Assembly (NCBI GenBank): GCA_000153385.1
Contig: CH672374.1
Span: 1,552,544-1,616,543 of the forward strand
DNA from: Flavobacteria bacterium BBFL7
Lineage (GTDB): Bacteria; Bacteroidota; Bacteroidia; Flavobacteriales; Flavobacteriaceae
DNA length: 64,000 nucleotides
Reading direction: 5' to 3'
Shown: positions 17,755 through 26,692 of the stretch, one piece after another
Position numbering within the stretch: the first letter of the stretch is position 1
How the letters are laid out: each line of letters starts with the position of its first letter
Made by a program: the position numbers and the translations under genes
Notes under the pieces: generated by a model
Told to the model about the DNA's origin: nothing
What the model saw: the letters and a program-made list of their open reading frames with translations, nothing else
Databases searched by the model: none

Positions 17755-19035
17755 TTACCTTTTATAAACCACTCCTTCCTTCATCACAAATTCAACCGTT
17801 TCTAGAGTTGCTACATTATCTTCTGGGTTTTCTGAGACTGCAATGATGTCTGCATAGAAACCTTGTTGGACTTGACCTATATTGTTTTCTTCATTTAAAA
17901 TAATAGCAGGTGTGATGGTAGCACTCTGAATGGTTTCCATAATAGGCATTCCGGCCTCGTGCATATAACCAAATTCCTTTGCGTTTTTACCGTGCGCAAA
18001 AACACCAGCATCTGTCCCAAAAACAATAGGAACTCCACGTTTATAAGCTCTAGCAAAAGTGCCTTGAATCTGTGGTCCTACCGTTCTTGCTTTAGGAACT
18101 ACTATAGCTGGATAAAAACCTTCTACTTCGGCTTTCTCAGCTACTTCTTTTCCTGCGGTAATAGTAGGTACAAGATAACAATCCATTTTCTTCATTAAGT
18201 CCATCGTTTCCTCACTCATATACGTCCCATGCTCAATAGTTTTAACACCACCTAAAACAGCGCGACGCATTCCTTCATCGCCATGGGCATGTGCCGCTAC
18301 ATGAAATCCATAATCTGCTGCGGTTTCTGTGATGGCCTTAATTTCTTCAACTGTAAATTGTGGATTACTGCCGTTTTTTGCAACACTCAATACGCCACCA
18401 GTTGCTGTGATTTTAATACAGTCGGCGCCATTTTTATAACGATGTCTAACCGCTTCACGACCTTCGGCAGGTGAGTTTGCCACACCTTCACGTGGTCCTG
18501 GATCACCCATTAATTCTTGACTACTTCCATTTGTAGGATCTGCGTGTCCACCAGTTGTGGCAATAGATTTTCCCGCAGTAAATATTCTAGGTCCTGGAAC
18601 CTTACCAGAATTAATAGCATCTCTTAAAGATATATTGATACCGCTACCGCCTAAATCTCTCACAGTTGTAAATCCAGATAGTAATGTAATTTCTGCATAT
18701 TGGACAGAGCTATAGGCAACATCTGCTGGGTCATCCACATATTTTGAAACGTAAGCATGAGGATTATATTCTGTCTCCATATGTACGTGCATGTCTGTAA
18801 AACCAGGCATGACCCATTTATCTTTCAGGTTTATATAAGTCCCATCTTCTGGGACTTCTTTATATCCTTTTTCAACTTTTGAGACACGATCATTCTTAAC
18901 CGTAATGGTCATTTGATCCTGCCATTTACCATTTTTAGTATCCAGCAAGTGACCAGCATGAATGTAGGTCATGCTATCTTGAGCAACAGTTATAAAAACC
19001 GTTAGTAATAAAAAGAACGTAAATTTAAATTTCAT
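17755..19035 (-). CDS. Secreted metal-dependent amidohydrolase (imidazolonepropionase-like)
   Basis: Starting at ATG 19035 the protein has 426 residues. The longer frame opens with TTG two codons earlier and is less likely. Signal peptide KFKFTFFLLLTVFITVAQ; N-terminal composite domain; metal residues in DMHVHMET (HxH), the candidate carboxylated lysine in DCIKITATGG, HAHGDEG, IEHGTYM and the final Asp in VFGTDAGVF. This is the PHP-like/imidazolonepropionase-related amidohydrolase superfamily, often acting on dipeptides or acyl-amino acids in the periplasm. The specific substrate cannot be read from the sequence. It ends 6 bases from the convergent kinase gene. Confidence 0.85.
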   Translation of the reverse strand: MKFKFTFFLLLTVFITVAQDSMTYIHAGHLLDTKNGKWQDQMTITVKNDRVSKVEKGYKEVPEDGTYINLKDKWVMPGFTDMHVHMETEYNPHAYVSKYVDDPADVAYSSVQYAEITLLSGFTTVRDLGGSGINISLRDAINSGKVPGPRIFTAGKSIATTGGHADPTNGSSQELMGDPGPREGVANSPAEGREAVRHRYKNGADCIKITATGGVLSVAKNGSNPQFTVEEIKAITETAADYGFHVAAHAHGDEGMRRAVLGGVKTIEHGTYMSEETMDLMKKMDCYLVPTITAGKEVAEKAEVEGFYPAIVVPKARTVGPQIQGTFARAYKRGVPIVFGTDAGVFAHGKNAKEFGYMHEAGMPIMETIQSATITPAIILNEENNIGQVQQGFYADIIAVSENPEDNVATLETVEFVMKEGVVYKR

Positions 19036-19083
19036 AACCAATCATTTGAATCGTGAAGTTATGAAAATGCCTTATTATTTATA

Positions 19084-20268
19084 CTACAGAATCGTCAATT
19101 TCAAATATTGCCATTGTGGCTCGATAGGCTCATCCATATCAACTTCTTGAATGGTATTATCAATAGGATGTACCACTAAAATAATCTCATTATCTGATAT
19201 CCAAAAAGAATCGTTAAGACTTGAACTAACAACCCATGATTGAAAGTTTACATAAAGGCTTTTAATTGTTTTTAAATCGGCATCCAGCCAGTTGATTGCT
19301 ATTTGAGCGCCTTCTTCATAATATACCACTTCGTGACTTACTCCATATTTATTGTTAGGAGAAACATTGGGAATAGCACCATTAATACGTTCTCCTGTAT
19401 ATTGGTCTATCCACGCATATTCTAAACCTTCAAAATCTGCAGCGATTAGATATTTGTTTTGCTTTTTGAGCTCGCCCATATATTCTACATTATGAGGAAA
19501 CTCTCCAGTATGCGCCTTAACCTCAACAGAATCACCATTTTTTAGAGGTAGATAATACCTCTTAAGAAAATCAAATTCAGTTTCACTCTTATCAATGGAC
19601 AACAACTTCGGTTGAAAGCCGTAATCCAAGTCAAAATCTGTTTTTTTCTTTTTCTGGATTACTTTATTATACTCGACGAGTTCTAGTTTAATAAAACTTT
19701 GAAGTGTATCTGCCGGTTGTGATATATAAAATTCATTACTATTATTACGAGCAGTATGATATCCATGGTGCTCATCATACCACGGATAGCAATCGATATA
19801 AGCAGAATAGTTGTAGGTATCTTTATCAATATGATAGGACGCTTCAAAATAGGTTTGAGTTTCCTCTTCTTGAATTGAAAAATGATTGTACAAATACAAT
19901 GAGCGTTCAGGAATTTCTTTAAGATGATAGTCTAAATATGCACTGAAAACATAACCTTCTGCATTACCCTTAAGTTCTTCATAAGGCACACTGCGCCATA
20001 CTTTTACCCAATAACCTTCTATCTTCTTTCCATCGTCTATGACATGAGTCTTGACGTCATTTGATCCAGGCGGTGACCAGTCTAGCTTAGTTCCATAAGG
20101 AAGTTTATCTATAATATTACCTTGCGGTCCAGCGGCATCACGCATATTCAATCCATTTATGGCAGTGACATAAACACATTCTTTATCGTAGGATGTTATG
20201 GTATACGCTTTCGCGAAAGCGTGAAATAAAAAAACCACTATAAAAAGTAAATAATACCTTGCTTTCAT
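19084..20268 (-). CDS. Secreted SH3b-domain protein, function unknown
   Basis: A 394-residue exported protein. The signal peptide is MKARYYLLFIVVFLFHAFAKA; its last five residues, AFAKA, come entirely from a copy of the interspersed palindrome. A bacterial SH3-like domain follows (about 32-110: VTAINGLNMRDAAGPQGNII, then LPYGTKLDW), a fold often used for peptidoglycan or peptide binding. The remaining ~280 residues are unrecognised, with many Tyr and Trp and beta-rich character. Its stop is 48 bases before the amidohydrolase start on the same strand and its start is 33 bases after the aminotransferase stop, so a three-gene operon is plausible. Confidence 0.65.
   Translation of the reverse strand: MKARYYLLFIVVFLFHAFAKAYTITSYDKECVYVTAINGLNMRDAAGPQGNIIDKLPYGTKLDWSPPGSNDVKTHVIDDGKKIEGYWVKVWRSVPYEELKGNAEGYVFSAYLDYHLKEIPERSLYLYNHFSIQEEETQTYFEASYHIDKDTYNYSAYIDCYPWYDEHHGYHTARNNSNEFYISQPADTLQSFIKLELVEYNKVIQKKKKTDFDLDYGFQPKLLSIDKSETEFDFLKRYYLPLKNGDSVEVKAHTGEFPHNVEYMGELKKQNKYLIAADFEGLEYAWIDQYTGERINGAIPNVSPNNKYGVSHEVVYYEEGAQIAINWLDADLKTIKSLYVNFQSWVVSSSLNDSFWISDNEIILVVHPIDNTIQEVDMDEPIEPQWQYLKLTIL
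20206..20221. repeat. Interspersed palindrome, copy 6 (in a signal peptide)
   Basis: A perfect 16-bp copy that encodes AFAKA at the signal-peptidase site of the SH3b protein. Confidence 0.92.
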
Positions 20269-20301
20269 AGTGGTTGTTGAATCAATTATCAGGCCTAAAA
20301 G

Positions 20302-21435
20302 TTATCTGTTTACAAACTCTAGAACTTTATCTGTTATAAATTTAATTTGTTCATCATCCAGCTCTGTATGCATAGGTAAAGAGATGCATTCCTTCACTAA
20401 TTGATTAGTGACTTTAAAATCATCTTCGTTATAACGATCATCTGCATAGGCTTTTTGAAGGTGAAGTGGTATTGGGTAATAAACACCACATGGAATCTCA
20501 TTTGCCTGTAAGTGCTTTACCAATTCATCGCGATTTGCATCTTTAATCACCAAGGTATACTGATGAAAAACATGACAATCACAATTATCACAAACTAGTG
20601 GTGTGATGATCTTTTCATTGCTGGTAAAGGCAGCTGTATATTTTCTAGCAGCGTCACGTCGCGCATTATTATAACTATCTAAAAGAGGTAGCTTTGCTCT
20701 TAAAACGGTCGCCTGCATTGAATCCAATCTTGAATTTACACCTACTACATCATGATGATAACGTTCATACATTCCATGATTAACAACACCTCTAATGGTA
20801 TGTGCTAGATCATCATCATTTGTAAAGATAGCACCACCATCTCCATAACAACCTAAATTCTTAGACGGGAAAAAGGATGTTGTTCCTACATGTCCAATGG
20901 TTCCTGTCTTGGACTTAGAGCCATCGCTGTGCATGTAATTTGCACCTATACCTTGAGCGTTATCTTCAATGACATAGAGGTTATGCTCTTTTGCTATGGA
21001 CATAATTTCATCCATATTTGCCGCAAGTCCAAATAAATGTACCGGAACAATAGCTTTGGTCTTAGGAGTAATTGCTTTTTTAATAGCTTCAGTATCGATA
21101 TTAAAATCAAAGGGATTAACATCAACTAGTACTGGAGTTAAATTAAGTAGTGCAATAACCTCTACTGTCGCAGCAAATGTAAAATCTGTAGTAATGACTT
21201 CATCACCAGGTTGTAAACCTAGTCCCATCATAGCGATCTGTAATGCATCAGTCCCATTTGCACATGGTATAACATGCTTTACGCCTAGGTAATCTTCTAA
21301 CTCTTTTTGAAAAGAATGAACTTCAGGCCCATTTATGAAAGCGGTAGACTCTATAACGCTCATCACGCCATTATTAACTTGATCTTTTATTTTTTCGTAT
21401 TGACCTTTCAGGTCAACCATCTGAATTTTACGCAT
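20302..21435 (-). CDS. DegT/DnrJ/EryC1-family sugar aminotransferase
   Basis: A 377-residue PLP enzyme. Family hallmarks: VDLKGQYEKIKDQV and FINGPEVHSFQKELEDYLGV at the N-terminus, CANGTDALQIAMMGLGLQPG, DFTFAATVEVIALL, the Asp of IEDNAQGIGA, and the PLP lysine in SFFPSKNLGCYGDGGA near residue 188. These enzymes transaminate nucleotide-linked keto-sugars for surface polysaccharide. No other glycan gene lies next to it except waaA, which is divergently transcribed 116 bases away, so its role in lipopolysaccharide or O-antigen synthesis is an inference. Confidence 0.9.
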   Translation of the reverse strand: MRKIQMVDLKGQYEKIKDQVNNGVMSVIESTAFINGPEVHSFQKELEDYLGVKHVIPCANGTDALQIAMMGLGLQPGDEVITTDFTFAATVEVIALLNLTPVLVDVNPFDFNIDTEAIKKAITPKTKAIVPVHLFGLAANMDEIMSIAKEHNLYVIEDNAQGIGANYMHSDGSKSKTGTIGHVGTTSFFPSKNLGCYGDGGAIFTNDDDLAHTIRGVVNHGMYERYHHDVVGVNSRLDSMQATVLRAKLPLLDSYNNARRDAARKYTAAFTSNEKIITPLVCDNCDCHVFHQYTLVIKDANRDELVKHLQANEIPCGVYYPIPLHLQKAYADDRYNEDDFKVTNQLVKECISLPMHTELDDEQIKFITDKVLEFVNR

Positions 21436-21551
21436 TTAAGAAAGATATTAGTATCATCACGGCTGTTGTGATGAGTCTTGTAAAAATACGTAATAATCAT
21501 GGGTCTGCCCAAGCGTAAATTTTATGTTATTTTTGATTAAAACCTATCCGA

Positions 21552-22838
21552 TTGAAATTCTTATACGACAGTCTTATCACGGCTACCAGCGCATTGTTAC
21601 CAGTAGCAGGAGTTTTTAATAAAAAACTTCAACTAGGTTCTGTAGGACGTGCTCGAACTTGGGATATACTGGATCAAAGTATTAAAAAAACTTTACCTAA
21701 AATATGGGTACATACTGCTAGCTTAGGTGAATTTGAACAAGTAGTTCCAGTACTAGAAAAATTAAATAGAGAGCATTATCAAATAGTGCTCACTTTCTTT
21801 TCACCTAGTGGATATGAAAATAAGAAACACACAAATCTTGCAGATACCGTTTGTTATCTACCTATCGACACAGCTGCAAATGTTTCTAAATTTATGGAAA
21901 TAGTACAACCATCACTTGCTATTATGGTTAAGTACGAGTTCTGGCCTAATTATTTAAAGGCACTCCAAAAACGTAGTATTAAAACTATACTAGTTAGTGG
22001 AGTTTTCAGAGAAAATATGACTTTTACAAAGTGGTATGGCAAGTGGATGACTAAATATTTAAACGCAGTAGATCACTTCTTTTTACAAAATGAAGATTCT
22101 TATAAAAATCTTTCTCTTTTAGGATTTAATAATGCAAGTGTTAGTGGTGATACCCGATTTGATCGGGCTAGCCAATTAATTGAGCGAGATAACCAACTCG
22201 ATTTCTTAGATAAATTTATAGGTGATAAAAAATGTCTAATAGTAGGTAGTAGCTGGCCAGAAGATATTTTGGTGCTTCAAAAATGGCTAAGAGAGAATTA
22301 TGAATCTGGTGATTGCAAGGTCATTATAGCACCGCATGAGATAGAACCTAGCAAGATTGAAACACTACTACAACAATTTGATGATGAGTCTATTTTATGG
22401 TCATCTTTAAAACGTAATCACAAAACCTTAACATCCAAAAGTGCTGCACAATTAGAACAAAGTAATATCTTAATCATCGATACCATAGGATTATTAACTA
22501 AAGCTTATAGCTATGCTACTATAGCTTATGTAGGTGGCGCTATGGGCACGAGTGGTCTTCATAATATACTAGAGGCAGCAACATACGGCGTACCTGTTAT
22601 CATAGGTAAGAACTATAAAAAATTCCCAGAAGCTGGAAAATTAGAGGATTTAGGTGGATTGTTTTCTGTAGCTACACCTAATGAATTTATGGAAATCATA
22701 GATCAACTTCTTACAGATGACTATTTAAGAGATAAAACTGGAATGATTTGTGGACACTGGATCAATAGCAATACCGGTGCTACCCGAGAAGTGCTTAATT
22801 ATTTAAAACAAATTGATGAAAAACTGGTTATTTCTTAG
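21552..22838 (+). CDS. waaA: 3-deoxy-D-manno-octulosonic acid (Kdo) transferase
   Basis: A 428-residue GT30-type glycosyltransferase that attaches Kdo to lipid A at the inner membrane. Family segments: KIWVHTASLGEFEQVVPVLE near residue 49, VKYEFWPNYL near 126, LVSGVFRENM near 143, NEDSYKNLSLLG and the nucleotide-binding IAYVGGAMGTSGLHNILEAA near 325. The start codon is TTG at 21552; the frame and the hydrophobic LYDSLITATSALLP N-terminus support it, and there is no better ATG. A -7-like TATTTTTG lies at 21528-21535. The carboxypeptidase-like gene begins inside its 3' end. Confidence 0.93.
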   Translation: MKFLYDSLITATSALLPVAGVFNKKLQLGSVGRARTWDILDQSIKKTLPKIWVHTASLGEFEQVVPVLEKLNREHYQIVLTFFSPSGYENKKHTNLADTVCYLPIDTAANVSKFMEIVQPSLAIMVKYEFWPNYLKALQKRSIKTILVSGVFRENMTFTKWYGKWMTKYLNAVDHFFLQNEDSYKNLSLLGFNNASVSGDTRFDRASQLIERDNQLDFLDKFIGDKKCLIVGSSWPEDILVLQKWLRENYESGDCKVIIAPHEIEPSKIETLLQQFDDESILWSSLKRNHKTLTSKSAAQLEQSNILIIDTIGLLTKAYSYATIAYVGGAMGTSGLHNILEAATYGVPVIIGKNYKKFPEAGKLEDLGGLFSVATPNEFMEIIDQLLTDDYLRDKTGMICGHWINSNTGATREVLNYLKQIDEKLVIS

Positions 22839-23787
22839 CGCAATATTTTGCTCGCTTATAGCAACAAGTCAGGACATTTCCATAAAAGATGCTACCTCTA
22901 AGGAAGGTGTTCCTTTTGCGACGATAAGTTTTGGCAATGGAAAAGGAACTTTTGCAGATGATGATGGTGTTTTTAGATTCACTAAGAAACTATATAAAGA
23001 TGTAGATTCTCTTTACATATCATCTATAGGTTACCAAGATTTAACGATTGCCACAAACACCATTAGCTCAGAAATATTATTGACTCAGGAAGCAGATCAG
23101 TTAGAAGCCGTTATGTTAAGTGCAGAGCTTAATGGTAAGTTCAAAAAGAAAAAACAGAAACCCGTTGCTCATAACAACTATTTTAACTGCTGGTTACCAA
23201 CTGTAGAGTCAGAAATTGCAGTACGTTTTGACAGGATAGATAATCAGCCTACACGTATATCACAATTACAGTTTCCTATTGTTAAAGAAGAAAGTCAAGT
23301 CAGTAAAAAAGGAAAGCTAAGAGCTTTCTCTACCATGATACGTATTATGTTTTATGATGTTGAGAATGGGCAGCCTTCACATCGATCATTTTACCCAAGC
23401 ATGACCTATGTCATAACTGAGAAATCAGATGATATTATTGAAATTGATATTGATCATTTAAACATTAATATTCCTAAGACTGGAATATTTGCCGCCATCC
23501 AAATTTTAGGATATACAACTCCAGATGGTAAGTTAATTAAAGCAAAAAAATATAGAGAGATTCAAACAGTACGTGGCTTGCAAAAGGTTTCTACTACTTA
23601 CAGGCCACTATTACCTTTTACTAATGAGATGGAAGGAAAGCAAACTTGGGTGAGACGTATTTTTTACAATAATAAAAAGTGGGTTCTTTTTGATCTTAAC
23701 TACAATCCCAATTCTTCTCTAGTACGTAGCGGACACGATAATTATGGTATCGGTGCAGAATTTAAAGTGTTCTATAAAAAAGATTAA
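22816..23787 (+). CDS. Carboxypeptidase-D-regulatory-like secreted protein
   Basis: Starting at ATG 22816 (an overlapping TTG sits one codon upstream), the protein has 323 residues. Signal peptide MKNWLFLSAIFCSLIATSQ, then one CarboxypepD_reg-like beta-sandwich at about 20-90 (ISIKDATSKEGVPFATISFG, GTFADDDGVFRF, SLYISSIGYQDLTI). The C-terminal 230 residues are basic and unrecognised. Its start lies 23 bases inside the waaA 3' end, so the two are probably translationally coupled. It converges with the DUF2461-like gene, overlapping by 4 bp. Confidence 0.7.
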   Translation: MKNWLFLSAIFCSLIATSQDISIKDATSKEGVPFATISFGNGKGTFADDDGVFRFTKKLYKDVDSLYISSIGYQDLTIATNTISSEILLTQEADQLEAVMLSAELNGKFKKKKQKPVAHNNYFNCWLPTVESEIAVRFDRIDNQPTRISQLQFPIVKEESQVSKKGKLRAFSTMIRIMFYDVENGQPSHRSFYPSMTYVITEKSDDIIEIDIDHLNINIPKTGIFAAIQILGYTTPDGKLIKAKKYREIQTVRGLQKVSTTYRPLLPFTNEMEGKQTWVRRIFYNNKKWVLFDLNYNPNSSLVRSGHDNYGIGAEFKVFYKKD

Positions 23788-24443
23788 ACTGTAACTGCTT
23801 TATTTAGATAAGCTCTATAAGGTTTCATTTCTTTATAAACCTCAATACACTTTGCTTTAAAATCATCTGCTTGCACTTCTTTTTGTGTTAAATCATGTTG
23901 AACAGCAAACGTTTTTAAGCGCAATAAGTCAATATGTTCGTGATCTTGACTATATCCTTTAGGTGCCGTTTTTAAAGAATCACCATCGTTAATGACCTTA
24001 AAGGTATTCTTAAAAGAATTTTTACTGATGATTTTTTTATAAACTGCGCCGTTGTAATCAATAGCATCTCTTATAGAGTCTAGAATTTCCTTTTTAGGTT
24101 TATAAAATCCACCAGCTATAAAAGATTCTTGTGTGCCTAGTTGTATATAAAAATCTCCTTGCTTTCCATTGACTGTAAGATCCATTCCAGCACCAAAATG
24201 GTCTTTATAGATAGGCTTATCAGGATGAAACATCAGATTGTTATTAATACGATTAATTGCTTTGCGACCTGGCGTGTCATGATAATCTGGATCAACTTTA
24301 GCTAGTTCTATACTTAATTCATCTAGCCATTGGATATACCAGTTGCGCACCTCTAGATATTGTGACCTATTCTCATCCATCCAGTCTTTAGAATTATTTT
24401 TTTGTAGGTCTCGCAAGAAATCATATAATTTATAAAAACTCAT
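23784..24443 (-). CDS. DUF2461-family protein
   Basis: A 219-residue soluble protein matching the DUF2461 (TIGR02453) type: FLRDLQKNNSKDWMDENRSQ at the N-terminus, then WLDELSIELAKVDP, INRINNNLMFHPDKPIYKDH and FYIQLGTQESFIAGG. The biochemical role of this family is not known. It is followed on the minus strand by no close gene, and a palindrome copy lies 41 bases upstream of its ATG, between it and the LexA-like gene. Confidence 0.85.
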   Translation of the reverse strand: MSFYKLYDFLRDLQKNNSKDWMDENRSQYLEVRNWYIQWLDELSIELAKVDPDYHDTPGRKAINRINNNLMFHPDKPIYKDHFGAGMDLTVNGKQGDFYIQLGTQESFIAGGFYKPKKEILDSIRDAIDYNGAVYKKIISKNSFKNTFKVINDGDSLKTAPKGYSQDHEHIDLLRLKTFAVQHDLTQKEVQADDFKAKCIEVYKEMKPYRAYLNKAVTV

Positions 24444-24483
24444 TTCTATTTTTTATACCTAGTCAGTTTGCAGGTTATTAGTT

Positions 24484-24499
24484 CGCTTTCGCGAAAGCG
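24484..24499. repeat. Interspersed palindrome, copy 7 (intergenic, extended)
   Basis: Perfect copy whose symmetry extends two more bases on each side (ttcgctttcgcgaaagcgaa, 24482-24501). It lies between the LexA-like repressor gene and the DUF2461-like gene. Confidence 0.92.
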
Positions 24500-24525
24500 A
24501 ATTACAAAAACATCGTATCTTTTAT

Positions 24526-25290
24526 TTACTTCTTGAGCTGGGCAATTTCATTGCGTAGACTGTCCAAACCTTGTTTTAAAGAAATCATGGCTTCTTCTCC
24601 TTCATGCACATCTAAATCAAAGCTTAACTTTGAGTTCACTTCCCAAAGTTCTTTAATTTCAGAAATAGGCTGCTCTATTACTGGATAGTCACGATTTAAT
24701 GAAATAAGATTTACTAAATCACTAATTTCTGATTTACGTAATTTTTTAACAACTACAGTGTCTGCGGTGACTACTACATGTATACGGTTATCGTTTGCTT
24801 GCCTTACACTTTCTACCGCTTTACCCATAACCCATTCTGCAGGTTGTAATACGGGCAGCATACTATCACCACGTACTTGAAAAGCTCTAAAACTACCTTC
24901 TTTATACTGCGGTAAAGGAATATTGAAAGCTGGCAAATCCTGATACCAGTCAGTATCCAGCACATTACTTGCATAACCTGCACTGGCTTTAATAGGCACC
25001 ATAATCATATTTTCACGATCACTACTATTCATGCTTATAATCTTAGGAGCTGTACTTGCAGTAGTTTCCAGATGCTTATTATAACTGTTCCCGTACAGCC
25101 ATAATGGATTGATAAAGAACTGACGCAAGAGTTCTGTCACGATTTTACCAGTAATTTTCTTTTTGCCTCGCTCAATATCTGCAGTAGAACTTCCTGCACC
25201 TAGCAGTTCTGCAAATTCTGATTGGGTCTTTCCTAACTCTTCTCGTACTTTTTTAAAGCGTTGTGCTTCTATAGATATCTCTTGTGCCAT
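24526..25290 (-). CDS. LexA-like XRE-S24 self-cleaving repressor
   Basis: A 254-residue regulator. N-terminal XRE helix-turn-helix about 10-56 (RFKKVREELGKTQSEFAELL, SSTADIERGKKKITGKI). C-terminal S24 peptidase about 95-215: a cleavage-type Ala-Gly at 104-105 in KASAGYAS, the nucleophile Ser143 in RGDSMLPVLQP, and the general-base lysine in TVVVKKLRK (182/183). By the LexA paradigm, RecA filaments on damaged DNA would trigger cleavage and derepression. It is transcribed divergently from the SRAP gene across 132 bases that contain five GGAAT-type sites, so it probably represses itself and the cassette. A short coiled coil ends the protein (SLRNEIAQLKK). Confidence 0.88.
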   Translation of the reverse strand: MAQEISIEAQRFKKVREELGKTQSEFAELLGAGSSTADIERGKKKITGKIVTELLRQFFINPLWLYGNSYNKHLETTASTAPKIISMNSSDRENMIMVPIKASAGYASNVLDTDWYQDLPAFNIPLPQYKEGSFRAFQVRGDSMLPVLQPAEWVMGKAVESVRQANDNRIHVVVTADTVVVKKLRKSEISDLVNLISLNRDYPVIEQPISEIKELWEVNSKLSFDLDVHEGEEAMISLKQGLDSLRNEIAQLKK

Positions 25291-25311
25291 AAGACAAATA
25301 TAGATGTTTTA

Positions 25312-25407
25312 GGAATATTTCCAATTTTAACATAGGATTATTTCCTATTTATTGGAATTATTCCATATATTTGACCTGTGAAACGGAATGATTCTTGGAA
25401 TAATTCC
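25312..25407. promoter_or_regulatory. Cluster of five GGAAT-type operators between the repressor and SRAP genes
   Basis: Five 11-bp elements fit GGA-N5-TCC or differ at one position: GGAATATTTCC (25312-25322), GGATTATTTCC (25335-25345), GGAATTATTCC (25354-25364), GGAATGATTCT (25385-25395) and GGAATAATTCC (25397-25407). The third and fifth are the same palindrome read from either strand. The third abuts a -7-type box TATATTTG (25366-25373) facing the SRAP gene, and the last ends 16 bases before its ATG, so binding would block transcription. That the LexA-like repressor binds here is inference from position. Confidence 0.75.
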
Positions 25408-25422
25408 ATAAAACAAAATATT

Positions 25423-26250
25423 ATGTGTGGAAGAGCAACTATAATAACACCGCAAGAGCAATTAGAGAAACGTTTTAATGCTGTCTTTAAAAATAATGTT
25501 CAATTACCAGAGAATGTAAATATATCTGCTGGTGAGCAACTTCCTGTAATTACCAGTGATGCACCTGATGAGATTCAATTATTCACTTATGGTTTTACAC
25601 CGCACTGGGCACATAAACAGACCTACATGTTAAATGCGCGTAGTGAAGGAAGTAATAATGTAGAGAATGAGATGAATTATAAAGGAACATTGGGAATATT
25701 TAATAAGCCTATGTTTAGACAAGCTATTAAGTCTCAACGATGTTTAATAATAGTAGACGCATTTATTGAAGGTCCAAAACAAGAGAAATTGAACAAACCT
25801 TTTCTAGTTTATCCTAATCGTGATCGTGGCCCATTTGCTATAGCTGGCATACATGATTCATGGCAACATCCACTTACAGGAGAAATTCATCATACCGTAG
25901 CAATGGTTACTACAACGGCAAATAGATTAATCAACCGCATAGGACATCATAGATCACCAGTAATTTTAAGTAAAGAAGATGAGCAAAAATGGATTCAACC
26001 AGATTTAAACACAGCCGAGATCTCAAAGCTCATGAAACCCTTTGACTCTAAAGGATTTAATGCATATCCTATTTCTCAAAAAATTAAAAAACCAGATGCA
26101 AATGGGCTTGAATTATTAAAACCTACTGGCGAAAAGTTATTTAAAGATTATGATCGTTGCCTATATGAGCGTCTTAAATATGCAGAAGATCATTCTTTTA
26201 CCATTAGAGAAGAACGTCTAGTTGAAGGAGATCAATTTATATTATTTTAA
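25423..26250 (+). CDS. SOS response-associated peptidase (SRAP/HMCES-like)
   Basis: A 275-residue protein starting MCGRATI at ATG 25423. After methionine removal Cys2 becomes the N-terminus, as required: it forms a thiazolidine crosslink with abasic sites in single-stranded DNA. The frame extends 15 codons upstream but that start would bury Cys2, so this ATG is decisive. Other SRAP residues: NARSE (about 78-82), RCLIIVDAFIEG in place of the usual RCLIPADGFYEW, and the catalytic His region RIGHHRSPVIL. It ends QFILF, a sliding-clamp-type motif at the extreme C-terminus. The operator cluster lies just upstream. Confidence 0.92.
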   Translation: MCGRATIITPQEQLEKRFNAVFKNNVQLPENVNISAGEQLPVITSDAPDEIQLFTYGFTPHWAHKQTYMLNARSEGSNNVENEMNYKGTLGIFNKPMFRQAIKSQRCLIIVDAFIEGPKQEKLNKPFLVYPNRDRGPFAIAGIHDSWQHPLTGEIHHTVAMVTTTANRLINRIGHHRSPVILSKEDEQKWIQPDLNTAEISKLMKPFDSKGFNAYPISQKIKKPDANGLELLKPTGEKLFKDYDRCLYERLKYAEDHSFTIREERLVEGDQFILF

Positions 26251-26251
26251 A

Positions 26252-26548
26252 ATGTACCAGAATATGAATATAGAGCTCATAAAAAATGAACTAGCGCAAA
26301 AAGTTGAACAACTTGTAGTATCTAGAAAAGCAGGACAACAGGCAACAATGAAAGTGGTATATAGAGTAAAAACCTGGTCTGATAAAGTAGCCGAAACAGA
26401 AGACCTTATCCATAAAGTGTATCATACACTAAATGAAATACTGTCCCAAAATGGTATTCATTTTAAAAATGAAATTGAAAAAGAAGGTTTTGTGAGTTTT
26501 ATGGAGCCTACAGTGAACGATCTAGTTATTAAAAACATGATCGATTAA
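26252..26548 (+). CDS. Small protein of unknown function, co-transcribed with SRAP
   Basis: A 98-residue protein, no family recognised. Starting at ATG 26252 it begins one base after the SRAP stop codon (a second ATG is at 26264). It is helical and highly charged, with an internal segment KVVYRVKTWSDKVAETEDLI. No signal peptide, membrane helix or Cys pairs. Position inside the operator-controlled transcript suggests a DNA-damage role. The frame upstream of the ATG reaches a TTG inside the SRAP gene; I rejected it. Confidence 0.6.
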   Translation: MYQNMNIELIKNELAQKVEQLVVSRKAGQQATMKVVYRVKTWSDKVAETEDLIHKVYHTLNEILSQNGIHFKNEIEKEGFVSFMEPTVNDLVIKNMID

Positions 26549-26585
26549 TTAAACTGTAAGCATAAATAAAAACGAGTAAGTCTAT

Positions 26586-26619
26586 AAACCTCACAAGAAA
26601 AAATCTTGTGAGGTTTTTT
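26586..26619 (+). terminator. Rho-independent terminator between the SRAP and polymerase transcripts
   Basis: A 13-bp stem (aaacctcacaaga 26586-26598 / tcttgtgaggttt 26604-26616) is followed by T residues. It ends the SRAP/98-residue transcript, so Pol IV must have another promoter or be reached by readthrough. Confidence 0.88.
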
Positions 26620-26692
26620 GACCACTTATTTTAAGAGAAAAAAAGAAGTTATAAATCAATAGATCTTACAAAATATCAAACTCAAAAAAGCA

